Source: Fragilaria radians
Taxonomy: Eukaryota; Bacillariophyta; Fragilariophyceae; Fragilariales; Fragilariaceae
Direction: 5' to 3'
Assembly (NCBI GenBank): GCA_900642245.1
Contig: CAAAJI010000034.1
Coordinates: 87,906-151,905, forward strand
Length of the DNA stretch: 64,000 nt
Part shown: one piece after another, positions 12,301 to 24,154 of the stretch
Layout: each line of letters starts with the position of its first letter
Position numbering within the stretch: position 1 is the first letter of the stretch
Position numbers and translations under genes: made by a program
Notes under the pieces: model-generated
What the model saw: only the letters and a program-made list of their open reading frames with translations
Database searches by the model: none
Told to the model about the DNA's origin: nothing

Positions 12301-14557
12301 ACAGGAGGTCAGGTGTTTCCTGGGACTTTGGGTTACAACGGTTTTATTTTGGTAGGCATGCAATTAGATGCTAACGCCGACGTAGCGATTCCTGACCGCC
12401 TGGCCGAAGTTGGCTTTGATATCATGGAAACATTTCCTGAGGATGAAAGACCGGTGTTCAGCATGTCTCCAGACACGATGTACTTTGCAATCAACTCTCA
12501 ACGCACTTCTATAGAACTGTTTCATGTGTATAACCCTTCGTTTTCAGGCGTCTCCATACCGTTACTTGCGAAAACAAGTAATCTTCCAGCTCACACTGTG
12601 AAAGGCTTTAGCAATAAGTTTTCGATATCTAACGGTGGTATTACTATGGCTGTTATTGAAGATGACGCTGTATCAGTCCTGCAGCGTACTTCCACATGTG
12701 GGGGTTCATCAATTCGGCTTGCCATCACGTTGGATGAGGTGCCAGATGCTGTTTCCTGGTCTCTGGACTACTTTGGTAACTTGACGTCAAAAGAAATACC
12801 AACGGAAAACATAGCTTCTTGTAGATTTTGTTATGGAGATGATCCGCGATATATCCGGGTTGTAGCGGTTGAGGACTTTTGCATTCCAAAGGAGAGAGAG
12901 GGTTGCGTACAACTGACTTTTGCTGTAGATAATAGGCAAATGGGGGATGGTGCAGGTTTTACTGCGCTTCAAGATGGTTTTCCCTTTTCCATCTATTCCG
13001 GTGCGTATGAAACTAAAAAAACTACTAGTGGTGGTTGTACGAAAGTATGTCCTGAAATGACGAATGCGTTAGACTTCCTCATGGAGTTTGATGAAGGATT
13101 TCCAAAAGAATTGCGGAGTCCTTTGGGATCTCTGCTTTGGTCTTCGGAATTAACTCCACCACCAGGTATGGGCAGTCTACTTTTGTACCAAGGATGCATC
13201 TTTCCAAACGAAACAGGTATATTCGAATTAGTTGGCTCAGGAGGAACAGGGAATTGGACTGCGTTCTTGGGCGGAGAAGTGAAATCGAGACAAACATTTG
13301 ATATTGGTAAATCTCAATTCTTTGAATTAGAATTTGAAACGAGTAATGCAGTTTTTGAGAATATTCCTGCGAGATGCAAAAGCGAAAACTGTGGAATATG
13401 CAATATCTGCCCGTCTGGAATGGAAGTCGACATATCTCTTGAAGTCAATATTGGAGGGTAAGTGCTATTTTCCCATATTTCATTTAATTTTGCTTGATTC
13501 TTACTTCGGATGCGACAGATTTAATGGAATATCTTGTTTGGATCTTGCTACCATCGGGCGTAGTGGGGCATTAAACTCAGAGTTCTGCTCGATACTCCCT
13601 CAAAACATTTCTGCATTGTGCGGATGTCGTCAAGTGAACTGTTTGGATAATGAATCAACAATGAAAGTTGAAATTGAGTTTGACAACAACCCAGAAGACA
13701 TTTCCTGGAGCGTCACTAATTTATTACAGCAACCCTTATGGAATATTGATTTTGTCAACTACAAGGAGAAAGTTAACTCAATGGCTGCAACGTTCATCAG
13801 CTGTGTGCCAAAAACTGGGCCATTATTTTTCACTATTCGTGACCGAAAAAGCGATGGTCTATGTTGCAACCTAGATTCTTCTTTTTTCTTGCCCTCTGGT
13901 AATCGTGGTTATTCAGTTTATCTGGATAATGTATTGGTGGGGGCAAGAAATTTCTCCATGGGCTCTAAACAGGACCTTGTCTTTAGAAATGGGGTCAAAT
14001 CAAGCAGAGACAAAGTATTTCAGACCTCAGTTTGGTGTGAAAAGTGTAAGCAGTGCAAGCTTTGTCCCTTTGATAACGAATTCAATCCCGAAGAAAGTAT
14101 TTATTTTGAGCTCTACGGCATACAAAACTGCGGTTTCTATGCCGCTAACACATCCAATTTCATCACTCCTGAATTTTGTTCTGAGATTCAAGATCACGTG
14201 TCCGCCTCTTGCAGGTGTCAGAATTATTTGCCGGAGTGTTCTAGTAATGAGTCTCAACTTGTATTCAAAACCACCGTAGAGAACGCACCTGGAATCATTA
14301 CATTGAAAATTCGAAACCAGTACAATTCTACTTTAAGGACCAAGTCTGGATTTGTCGGAGATGTGGGGCAAGTAAGTGATTATAAGATGTGCATCCCCTC
14401 TAATGAACGGATTTATGTTGGATTGTATGACTATTGTCGTGAAAATAAGCTTTGCAGCGCAACAAACCGTTCTCAATTCTTTGAGATTAGAGTGGATGAA
14501 GCATTAGTTGCAAGGCAAATGTTCAATAGATCTGTATATGAGTTCTCACTTTTTTAA
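9318..14557 (+). CDS. Large membrane-anchored multidomain protein (EGF-like, LNR, propeller-like, DGxC modules)
   Basis: Four exons: 9318-9708, 9832-10068, 10163-13457 and 13519-14557. All joins keep frame (phases 1, 1, 2) and encode ~1653 residues. An in-frame TTG at 9312 precedes the chosen ATG. Three hydrophobic segments lie near residues 69-89, 166-188 and 247-273, and the rest is probably extracellular. An EGF-like module follows (about 391-424, 'C.CAEGYFGLRC'), then a second Cys-rich EGF-like piece (573-606), an LNR repeat (610-638, 'CNDYFNKREFDFDGGDCC') and a propeller-like region with 'VRIFDQ...W.QRGQTL.GE' (about 683-888). The C-terminal third alternates 'C..C..CP' spacers with three related modules (about 1058-1163, 1356-1470, 1554-1653), the second showing 'FTIRD.KSDGLCC'. 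No intracellular catalytic domain is visible. It is probably a surface adhesion or receptor-like protein; the ligand is unknown. Confidence 0.85.
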
Positions 14558-16740
14558 GAAAGTAAGTCTCATTTAATTGATGATGTGTTTGCCATTTTCA
14601 TAGAATGAAACAAAAATGACTTTAGCTAGAATTTCTAAGTTCAAGTCTATGGAATAAAAAAATAGAAGTGTCTATAAACAACATATACTAGGCATTGTGC
14701 TATATTGTATGCTAGCAGCGTGCATTTAAAATGTATTGATGAGTTCACCATTGAACATGCTGCAATCAAAAGACCATTCCCAAAAATAGAATTGTTGTCT
14801 CATTTGGATGAATTCAGAGACTGAGAAGTGAACAAAAGCATGATACTATAGTCTTTCAAGCTGGAAAAGACTGATAAATGCAATACCCCCACTTTGGGAG
14901 ATCTTATTAAGTCACTGCCAATCGGGATGCCACTGTTTAAGTCATCAATGAATTGCAAGAGATTTCTATAGGGTTCAAAACTATTGGTAAAGTCATTCAT
15001 CTTCTCTTTTTCAACAAGTGAAGTAGAGCTATTAAGTGATCAACAATAAAATGAAGAGAAACGAATCTTCCCCTTGCTTTGCCTCAATCGACCTTACCAT
15101 TGTCTCAGCATTTGGCAATGTTGTAATTGTCCTTGACGCAATGGTGAAACTGCTGTGTATAAGCATCAAACTAACTCACATACAGTAGTATTGCTGTAAA
15201 TAAATAAATGACTCTGACTTGTGATTGCCTCAAATTAAAAAATACAGTTTAGGAAACTTCAAAAACAACCTAATTATTCATGAATAATAATTGATTTCTG
15301 TTTCTTGAGTCTTACTCGAGTGATCCACAAACATATCATTCATATCAAATATGAGATCCTGTCCAATATACTTTAACTCATCTCAATTCCCTTAGATCCT
15401 GATTAATATCTGCTTTCATTTTCAGCACCTCCTTCAACCACTGCAAAGCATTGTCTCATTCTACCTTGCATTTCCTCCTTGGACCTGATTTTGAAGTGTA
15501 CATATCTGCGTTTGAAGTGCTGCTATAAGCTTTGCTTGTAAAATTAACCATTTCATTGTTTCTTACATATCATACTGGCTAGGATAAAAACCACGATAAT
15601 TTCAACAGAATTAACACCTTCAAGAGCCTATCAGTTGTGAACGCATATAACCCCAAATCACTAAATTTTCACTAATGAAACATGTAACAAGATTTTAAAA
15701 TGGAACGGATGAAGAAATTGATTATTTTCAGAACAAAAAACCTGGTTCACACCTCAACCACGACGTTAGATTGTCTGAATAAACCTTGTTGACCTTCTCA
15801 TGTCATTGTGCAGATTGGCCTTCTCGAACTATATTCTTTATCCAAAAGCATGCATGAATCCACGTCACTTAATGGATGTCCTTCTTCCCAATATAATTTA
15901 GTCATTTCAACTAAAACGTTCTCCTATTCTTATTATTTCATTTGTCTCCCACTTTCGGGGGGGGATATACTGAAACTTCTTGAGGATTTTGAACAGGTTT
16001 TCTGATAGGTACAATTTAATGTCTCTGTCAGATCCCAGAGCAAATTTTTGGATTTCATTTACCTTGGCTCTTTAAATCATCGATTTCAAAATTAAAATTT
16101 AGATCTTGATCCCAGAGTTTCGTGTAGCCTTCGACAAGGATATATTTTTTTTATGAGTTACTTTGGATTTTCCATCTTTGTCTACCAGATCACTTGCTTA
16201 TTCAGCCTTGCAAACTTTACTTTTGACGTCGTATAGTGTAAAATAATGATATTGGTTAGCGCATCTGATTGTGGAGTGTGGCAAATGTGAGGTGAGGTTC
16301 CTATCCGACATATTTAGTCCAGACTGTGCTTCCGAGAGCTAGATTATGACTTCCAAAAAGAAATCACATTTATTTACATTGATGTAACTCACTTAATGTT
16401 ATGCAAATGATTCAAAAAGATCAGAAGCATTATGCATTTTGTCTCGGAGTATTTTGTGTGGGCAACTTCCCACTGCTAAACTGAGTTTGTGACCGTTTTC
16501 TCCCGATTCAATTATCAGGGGAAAGTGATTAGTCTTTCTTGGAGATGACCTGTTTGAATTGACGTAGAGTGTGACAAATGGCCAAGCGTGCCACAACTGA
16601 CTGAAAGCCCTTCTTACAAAAGTCTGTCACATGGAGGCTTCTCCTGAAAGTCTTCTCAGGAAATTGTCTCATAAGTAAGAAAGCTTTCCCATGAAAGCTT
16701 CAAGGAAAAACCTTTTATCTTCACTTAAAAGTGTGAGAAT
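14558..16740. other. Gene-poor stretch after the receptor-like gene
   Basis: No coding segment with recognisable motifs was found on either strand. It contains a run of nine G near 15957-15965 and the tRNA-like sequence listed separately. It probably holds decayed element DNA. Confidence 0.45.
16249..16310 (+). other. Degenerate tRNA-like sequence (tRNA-His-like 5' half)
   Basis: The sequence 'ttggttagcgcatctgattgtgga' resembles a tRNA D-arm followed by an anticodon stem and loop with GTG. A B-box-like 'ggttcctatcc' follows about 30 nt later. The 3' side of the anticodon stem and the acceptor stem do not pair, so it is not a working tRNA. It could be a pseudo-tRNA or a tRNA-derived SINE head. 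Confidence 0.3.
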
Positions 16741-16759
16741 AGTACTGCTGGACCATTGA

Positions 16760-17330
16760 AGAATTTGGTCCAACAATAGAGTATATCAAAGGATCATGCA
16801 ATGTGGTAGCTGATGCTCTGAGCAGATTAGATACTGAAGTGGCATTAACAACTGCTAGCTTCAAGCAAATATCTGAGCTTTATGAAAACACGGATGATAA
16901 GAGTCTACAAGATTTAGACTATCCATTGAGTACTCAAATCATAGCTGCTTATCAGCGCAAAGATTAAATACTGATTCAGCAGCAGCAGCGTCATCCGGTG
17001 TATTTCTCCAAAACAGTAGATGGAGATGTAGTCATCTTATTCAAATAAGATTTACATTCCTAAAACACTTAAGTAGCCAATTTTAAATTTGTACCACACA
17101 GCATCACAACATCCAGGTATCCAACAGACAGAACGGATAGTATGTTCACATTTGGTATAGCCAGGACTTAGCAGTGATGTTGAAAAAGAAATCAAAAGCT
17201 GCCACCAGTGTCAAAGGAGTAAAATCCCCTATCTAGAAAAGACATTGACCAAAAACCTTGGGACACAATATGCATTTACTAATAGGACCATACACTATTT
17301 CAACAAAGCATGAGAAAGGACTTACTCTAC
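16760..17330 (+). pseudogene. Gypsy polyprotein remnant (RNase H end and integrase zinc-binding part), plus strand
   Basis: In one plus-strand frame with stops, 'IEYIKGSCNVVADALSRLD' (about 16780-16835) matches the end of the Gypsy RNase H domain. Further on, 'HPGIQQTE' and 'DVEKEIKSCHQCQRSK' (about 17108-17222) match the His/Cys zinc-binding domain of the integrase. In-frame stops show it is dead. It abuts, in opposite orientation, the minus-strand Gypsy remnant that starts at about 17.34 kb. Confidence 0.7.
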
Positions 17331-17512
17331 ACTTGTTGAATATATCCTGTTTTCTTTTTGAATTCTATCCCAATTTGCCTTAGATGCAATATTTTGAATC
17401 ATATCTCTGCCAAACACCAACTGACAGATTGATGCCTGTAGTGTTGTGTGATAGGTGCTTCAAATAGTCCATGCAGTAGATTGGAGGAGGTACTCAAAAG
17501 GATTATCCTCTT

Positions 17513-18001
17513 TTAAGTTTTCCTTTTCCAAGTCAAATGATCTGAGCATATCATAGACCACCTTGTGGACTCGCTCAATGATTGCATTTGCTTGAGGGAT
17601 ATGACTTGCAGTTGGATTGGCTTTAATTCCATTGTTATCTCACATCTGTTTGAACTTGCCCCCATTGTCAATGGCAATAATTGAGGACGGGGATAATGTG
17701 ACAACCAGGTATTATGAAACAAATCCTTGATGGAAGTAGCCGCTTTTTAATTGGCTTGGACAATCTCAAGCCATCCAGTGGCTGGATCAATCATAGTGAG
17801 AGAAAGCAGAAAGTGTGTCTTGAGTGGAGTCTTTATTGTAAAAGGTCCCGTCAGATCTACACAAACCATGACCCAGGGGTCAGATTCTGCTGACTTTGGA
17901 GACAAGAGACCATATTTCTTACGTTCCTTTTTGGCTAGTTGACAGACTAGACAAGTGGAACAGAAATGTTCAACATCCTGCATTAGACGAGGCCATGTCA
18001 T
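17513..18001 (-). pseudogene. Gypsy integrase fragment
   Basis: On the minus strand, 'DVEHFCSTCLVCQLAKKE' is the CxxC half of the integrase zinc-binding domain. It is followed by 'DPWVMVCVDLTGPF' and 'MIDPATGWLEIV', the start of the catalytic core with its first Asp. After a frameshift, 'WLSHYPRPQ' and a degraded 'DNG.EF'-like region continue the core down to about 17513. Confidence 0.75.
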
Positions 18002-18317
18002 AGTGCTCCTGATAGTATGTTCTGTCTGTTCTGGATGAAGTAAGTATTCATAATACTAGGAGAGTACTCTTTGTCTTAAAGACTGAGGAAAGTATATTTT
18101 GTCCTTAAAACATAGAGGGTCATAGCCTTCCCCATAGCGTATTGGGGTTGTGATAATCCTTTTTCTCTTAGTCCTTGGACTTTCATCTGTTCCTTAAAAA
18201 TTAAGACAGTATGCATGGGAAATTTGATGTTGCTAAATTCTGATTCAGAGAGAAGTGCTAAGGCTTCCTCTTCCTGAATCTATACGTCATCAATGTCTAG
18301 TCTAGATAATGCATCTG

Positions 18318-18515
18318 CTACAACATTTTTCTTTCCTGGGAGATATTCAAATGATACTCCATATTCATGAGTAAATGCCAGCGCAAAACACGATCTGAGC
18401 TATATCCCTTGCAGGTTTCAATAGTAGATAGCAACTCATGTTCCGTTGTTGTGTATCTTCTTTGGACCGCATTAAGTTTATGTGAATGAAAGGCAATGGG
18501 CTTTTTATCCTGCAT
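18318..18515 (-). pseudogene. Gypsy RNase H fragment
   Basis: The translation 'KPIAFHSHKLNAVQRRYTTTE' followed by 'HELLSTIETCKGY' is typical of the Gypsy RNase H segment just downstream of the reverse transcriptase. Stops close the frame on both sides. Confidence 0.7.
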
Positions 18516-18743
18516 AATGAGTGCTCCTAACTGGTGATGAGATGCATCAGTGTATATGTGGAATGTTTTTCAAAATCTGGGTATACTAGAAGCACCTCCG
18601 TCTCAATAGTCTTCATCAATTTTCTCAAATGCCTGTTGATGAATTGAGAGCCATTCAAATTTGACATTAGTTGATGTGAGACTAGTCCAAGGAGCTAGCA
18701 AGTCACTCCTGCAAAAGCACATGGTGCGATAGTAATTGACTAT

Positions 18744-19491
18744 TCAAATGAATTGGCTTAGTTCTTTCCTGGTTTTTGGAGCCTTAATCTTAAGAATGGC
18801 TTCCACCTTGTTATATACTGGTTGGATACCCTTTCTGGTAATCCAGTAACCCAGATACTCAATCTGTTCAGCAAAGTACTTTGATTTGGATGCATTGACT
18901 TTCATACCTGCAATGGAGTGCCTTGCTAGTATCATCTCTAACTTAGTCAGGTGATCTGCAAAGTTGTTATTTGTTAGAATTAACAAATCATCAAGATAGG
19001 TTGTGACATATTCCATATGTTGGGTCAGTTTTGACATGACATTTTGGAAAACATCTGGGGCTATTTTGATGCCCATGGGTAAACATTTATAAGTATATTT
19101 CCCCCAGAGAAATATGATGGTGCATAATCTTTGGGCATCAGCATCTAGTTTGATGTGATAGTCCCAGGTTTAGATCTAGAGATGTGGCAAAGGTAGATCC
19201 TTCCATGGATATGATCATGTCCCCAATTTTTGGTATAGGAAATGGGTGACATTGAAGTAATGAATAGAGTTTTCTGAAGTCAGAAGCAACTCTTATAGTT
19301 CCATTCTTCTTGGCAATTGCAAATGTTGTGGATGCCCATTCAGAAGTACAATCCTCTTCCAGGACTCCAATGTCCACTAATCTTGCAACTTCTTTGCGCA
19401 GTTTTTGCTCTACTGATTTAGGAACAGTATAGGGGCAAGCATGTAATGGCTTAGATCTCGGGTCTATCAAGTTTAGACTAATGGGAGCCAT
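18744..19491 (-). pseudogene. Gypsy reverse transcriptase fragments
   Basis: Two minus-strand pieces, 19138-19491 and 18744-19076, are separated by a short broken stretch. The first has 'DIGVLEED..SEWAS..FAI' and 'KKNGTIRVASDFRKLYSLL' (finger region) and reaches 'IISMEGSTFATSLDLNLG', the first catalytic Asp region. The second has 'TYLDDLLIL', the catalytic pair, and the thumb 'VNASKSKYFAEQIEYLGY'. The order and spacing fit one reverse transcriptase gene broken by frameshifts. Confidence 0.8.
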
Positions 19492-19758
19492 GTTGAATTC
19501 TCCTAATGTTTCATCAAAAAGGTGTTCATCTTTTTGGAGTACTTGGAGTAATTGGTGTTTTTCCTATTTATTGAGGTTTTCACAAGTATTGCTGACTTCT
19601 TCTAAGATTGTAGGTTTTATTCTGTATCTTGTATCTTAGTGGAACGAGAAAACTCCTCCATAAGACATTGAGGTTCATTTGCTGCCAATGAATCTCAGTA
19701 ACGGTTTTTTAGAATTCAGAGAGCCCCTCCTGTCTTTCATTGGGATTGCATCCGTATC

Positions 19759-20316
19759 CTATGTAACAGTGTTATCATTAAGACATGTATAATTCCTAAT
19801 TTTCAATAATCCAGTTTTTTCAGTTGTAAACTGACCACCCATTGTACTCCAAGTGGTTTTATTCTCTTTATTGTGTTTGATAAGACCCTTGGAGGTATAG
19901 GACTCAAGGATTATGCTGCTACTATTACCAGTATCAGCCAGTGCTCTAAGCACATGTTCCTCATGATTAATATTGAGAGTCACCACTAATTTGCTAGTGG
20001 GGTGAGTATTTTCAACTGGTTTTATACTAGGTCTACTGATAGTAGGGGGAAATAAAAAATACTCCTCGAATATGTCACTACATTCAGCCGTATTGTGGTT
20101 ATTTTTGTCACTGTAGTGACACCACATTTTGGCTTTTTGTTTCTTTTTAGCTGGACCTACAGCTACACTACTAATAAGGTGAGTGTTATTATCTACTGCT
20201 ACTGTTGGAGCTGGTTCATTCGCGCATCGAATCTTGTCCAAACTCTCAAGTCGTATGAAATAAGAAATTGCAGATTTGGCATCCATTTGAAAAATACCAA
20301 TGTTGGCTGAAACCAT
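19759..20316 (-). pseudogene. Gypsy gag zinc knuckle and aspartic protease fragment
   Basis: The translation has a degraded CCHC knuckle ('WCHYSDKNNHNTAEC', with Ser where a second Cys is expected) and a retroviral-type aspartic protease active site 'LADTGNSSS' about 80 residues later. This is the gag-protease boundary of a Gypsy element. Confidence 0.65.
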
Positions 20317-20581
20317 TGCTTCATGCTAGTTTGATCTGGTCAAGAATCTCAATGATTTCATCTTCAGTGAGGGGTGTAGGCTTTTCCTCAGGAAAGAATA
20401 GTAGATAACGGTTAAGCTCACTGAGCTTTTCTACAAATTGTTGAACGTAATATTGGGTCCCGTGAAGAGGTATCTCCTCATGCAATACTTTTGCACCCTA
20501 ATGGCGCGCCTTAAGATATTGTCTATCCCTACATCTCTAATTAATAGTTCTAACAACTTGTGATCCGTTGTCTCAATGTCT

Positions 20582-20860
20582 TCACCACCACATCTTTTTG
20601 AAGGATAGAGCGTGTCCCTTCAACATCGTGCATAGCATCTTAGTTCTATCTGATGGCTCCTTGAAAGGCATCAACAACTCCAAGTCACGGTAACCAATAA
20701 ACCACCCTGATGCACTACTCTGGGCTTCCGTCTTTATAGATGAAGAACTCCTTGGAAAATCGAGTGGCAGGGTTGGATGGATCAGCAAGGAACTCAAATC
20801 TGATGGACTCCACCTTGTAAGAATCAACACCTCTATCTCAACCTTCTTCAACTTGGACAC
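20582..20860 (-). pseudogene. Gag-like fragment of the Gypsy element
   Basis: A 92-residue open frame lies upstream of, and on the same strand as, the protease fragment. 'MPFKEPSDRTKMLCTMLKGHALSFKK' has the feel of a gag capsid segment ('...LKG.AL..F'). Position in the element is the main support. Confidence 0.45.
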
Positions 20861-20880
20861 AAAAGGGATTGGAGGGTTCT

Positions 20881-22497
20881 CTTGCCTAGTTGGAAGTATG
20901 CGTTAGGAAAACTTACTTTTTGTACAAGCAGTAATTCTCCGTTAGAAAAACTACTTCCGCCAAGGCAACCTAGTGTCTTGAGCATTTACTCCATATATTC
21001 AACGTTTGACCTATCGGCATGATTTCCTAGAAGAAAGCCAAGTTTCTCTCTTCGGCTAATCTAATGATACATTATGCTTAAAAGGAGGTTAATGAACAGG
21101 TAAATCTAGAGCTGCGCGGTAAGGCATTAGGGATGATGATTGAAAACTAAATGGGTACATTTTACCACGTTTCCTATTACGATAGATTACATAAATTGAA
21201 GTGTTCAACTACAGATCAAGACCTTTTTTCAAAAGTTTACAATCACTGATCAAAACACGATAAAAATAAAAGTAAACTAAAATCTCCTTTGGAATTAATT
21301 ATGGCGGCAGGTCATATGCACATGTTTATGAACAAAAGGAATGGGAGGCCACCAACTCTGGACCTAATTTATCATTCCATTTAAAATAACAACCATTGAA
21401 GTTTCAATAATTAAGCGGCCTAAAGATCAAGCTCTTGCCCATTTCGAGTATGAATTACAGATGTTTACCAAGATACCTTTGAATGCGATATATGAGATAG
21501 GTTAAGGGTTAGGGTCCCTAACTCTGTTTTACTTTGTCACCTTTGGCAACATCAGCAGAATGAGTTTATAGCATTACTTTCCATTAAAAAAAGTATTTTT
21601 ATTGAAACCCATATTCTCACAAATATTTTGCTTCTATAGTGAAGCATCAGATCATTAGATGAGTCCATGACATTTGCAAAAAACAATCTATTGTCGCTCA
21701 CTTTTATACACTGATCAACAAGAAAACAATGAAACCTTCAAATAAGTCCTTGGCATACAGTGTTTGAAAATTCGAAATGTAGTCAAACTATTGTCTTTTA
21801 AATTTTAAATCCAAGATCTACGCACCCATATGCTTCAAGTCATTAAGAAGACGAACAGCATGCATAAGCGTACGAATATTCAGAGCGGATCATCAACTAG
21901 ATTTGGTTCCCATGAAAAATATGTCTTTGCTGTTCAGAATTAATTTTATGCAACTAGAGTATTTTATGCAGTGATGCTGTAAACATGAGATTTATTTCCA
22001 GTTTCTACGCCTTTTCTCGGATTAAAAAAGTGTATCTTCGCCTCTTTACATTCATGATAATAAAAGCTGACTAACATTTAGGGACGGTAAGTAGTACACT
22101 AGAAATGTGAAAGAAAAATAAGATTCACATTTTAACATGTGAGACGACAGTACGCTAGAAATACGCTTAAAAAATATTGGCTCACAAGATAAACATTTTT
22201 GAGACCTTACCGTGGGACTACAAATTAACACGAGAGGCGTTGCTTTTTAGTTAAAAGGCTGATACACCAAGGCATAGAAAACTCGCTGGTTGGATTTTAT
22301 ACGGATTTTACCATGTGCTCAATTGATAGTATTCATCCTCAATCTTACAAAACATAGTCCCGTACGTTAAAAGCACATTTATTCAGAGCGTTAAGCGTTA
22401 TTTTCAGCCAGATACTGACGACAGGTTCTCATCGAAAACTGTCGATTTCTGAGCTAATTTCAACGTAATAGAGTCATAAATCAAACTTGAGGAAAAC
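20881..22497. other. Intergenic stretch between the Gypsy remnant and the small secreted gene
   Basis: No gene is recognised. Near 21499-21519 two telomere-like units ('aagggttagggtccctaa') occur, too few to be a telomere. Other parts are AT-rich with short open frames. Confidence 0.5.
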
Positions 22498-23109
22498 ATG
22501 AAAGTCCTATTGTGCCTAATTCTTCTCTCTCTTTCACTTATTTCGGGCGAGAAATCTGTTGATGATTTGAAGACCCAAGAGCACATTCCGCAAAAAGGTA
22601 TGGCCAGATCTCTTCAAGATGGTAGTAAAACTTCGTCTCCAACAAGCAAGCGCACTATAACCCCAACATCGAAACTTTGCATCATACCTGATCGCTTTGA
22701 GTATAACTGTGGAGAAACCATTACGTTGAACTTTGATTACTCTCGTCATTCTCCATCCGAAGCTGCCAGGAGAACGGATCGCATCGGAATCTATCCTTGC
22801 TACATCAAGTCCTTCAAGAAAGCTGAGATTTGGCAATGGGCCTGCGGTGGAACTCCTAAGACTTGCAAGGCCCGTTCTAGTGGTTCTGTCACGTTCGATA
22901 AAGTCCCCCCCTACAATAGAGGAGGGCAAGCGTGGCCTCTTGCCCCCAACTATAATAAAGAGAGAAGATTTGTGAATCGTTGTTACAAGGCCGTGATCTT
23001 ACGTGACGGAAAAGAGCCCTACAAACCTTACTGTGAATCTGATCAATTCTTTGTCTACGAAAACAGCAAACCGAACTGTAGCCTTCGAGTTGAAAGTCCA
23101 ACAGATTAA
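22498..23109 (+). CDS. Small secreted Cys-rich protein with the 'WQW.CG' domain
   Basis: A single exon encodes 203 residues. Residues 1-17 form a classic signal peptide (Leu/Ser-rich core). A short Ser/Thr/Pro linker follows, then one compact domain from about residue 61 to the end with eight or more Cys. It contains 'DRIGIYPCYI', 'WQWACGG', 'YNRGGQAWPL', 'NRCYKAVILR' and 'PYCESDQFFV'. The same domain forms the C-terminal part of the protein at 55815-57110, with roughly half the positions identical by eye. The 'D.IGIYP...W.W.CG...WPL' pattern recalls an Ig-like beta-sandwich found in many extracellular proteins; that resemblance is inference. It is probably an extracellular or wall protein of unknown function. 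Confidence 0.85.
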   Translation: MKVLLCLILLSLSLISGEKSVDDLKTQEHIPQKGMARSLQDGSKTSSPTSKRTITPTSKLCIIPDRFEYNCGETITLNFDYSRHSPSEAARRTDRIGIYPCYIKSFKKAEIWQWACGGTPKTCKARSSGSVTFDKVPPYNRGGQAWPLAPNYNKERRFVNRCYKAVILRDGKEPYKPYCESDQFFVYENSKPNCSLRVESPTD

Positions 23110-24154
23110 ATTCTTTTGATGTCAAATGTGATTTGTGCCTCTTCGACTTAGCCTATATGTGTTTGCGTAAAAAGTCTTAATACAAGATTCTTCGATAAAG
23201 TATACATTTCTTGTTTGGTTGATGTACTTTTATCAGACATAGTTGTGATGGCTGATATGAAACGGAAGAAATACCCTAGCCTTAACGTTAGATAACGGTG
23301 ACGAATGTGTTTATGACTATGATAGTGTGTGTTAATTCGTTAAATCTGATTGGAACTTATGTTCAAATCTTCTAATTAGTTGGATCGTATCCTTACGAAA
23401 GTAAATTGAAACATAAAACATTTCCATAATTGGTGCACTGGTTCCTGAACGAATCACTTCAATATGCAAGCAATTATTCATCGCCATTTTCAAATATAGA
23501 GTTAGAGATTAACTGTCTATACGCAGGTGAGTAATCACATGATAGTTATAAGGAAAGGATATCTTCAATGCTGGAACATATATTTATGTCATAGTCCATT
23601 AATGCCTTAAGGTACCGAATACTCTTCATGATTTCTATAACATGATATTGTCTTTTCGATTCATAGGTTAGGGTACGTCATGTACCCTCAAGAGCATAAT
23701 TAACCAAGGATGTATTTAAATTTAGTGCTCAAGAGCATTAGTGCTCCAACGATTGACTATTTGTCTTACCGATTCAAACGTTTTTCATGGAAATATTAGC
23801 ATACATATTCCTATTTGTGCTTAGATGTGGTTCAGTACGTGGTGTTCATTTCTATCATACGTTATGTTGGTGATTGAAATAACCCTTTGTCTCCAACCCA
23901 AATATACATCTGGAATCTAACTCTGTGGACCAAAGACAAATTGAAAGAATGTTGCCTGCAAGATTGTGGGCCGTAACATTCCTCGCTTTTTTGTCTCCCT
24001 CAAAGTAGTACAATGAAATTTGGTTTCAAATGAATAGTCATGGAGTAAATAGAAATGTATAGTTCATCAATATAAAATTGTTCACTCTTGACTATCTAAT
24101 TGTGTTAAAGGAATTGTTTGTATACTTATTGAGACGTACGTGTCAATTCTCTCT
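23110..24154. other. Intergenic stretch
   Basis: No gene or RNA was recognised. A short inverted repeat, 'agggtac' and 'gtaccct' separated by five bases, lies near 23671-23689. Confidence 0.5.

Larger units (their letters stand above)
17340..20880 (-). mobile_element. Decayed Gypsy LTR retrotransposon, gag to integrase, minus strand
   Basis: Reading the minus strand from 20880 down, the order is gag-like segment, zinc knuckle and protease, reverse transcriptase, RNase H, then integrase, as in Gypsy elements. Stops and frameshifts split each domain into the fragments listed below. I could not find matching long terminal repeats at the two ends, so the boundaries are coding limits only. Confidence 0.8.

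Noticed and set aside
21499..21525. Telomere-like TTAGGG units
   Set aside because: Only about two units, not an array; likely chance or a trace of repair.
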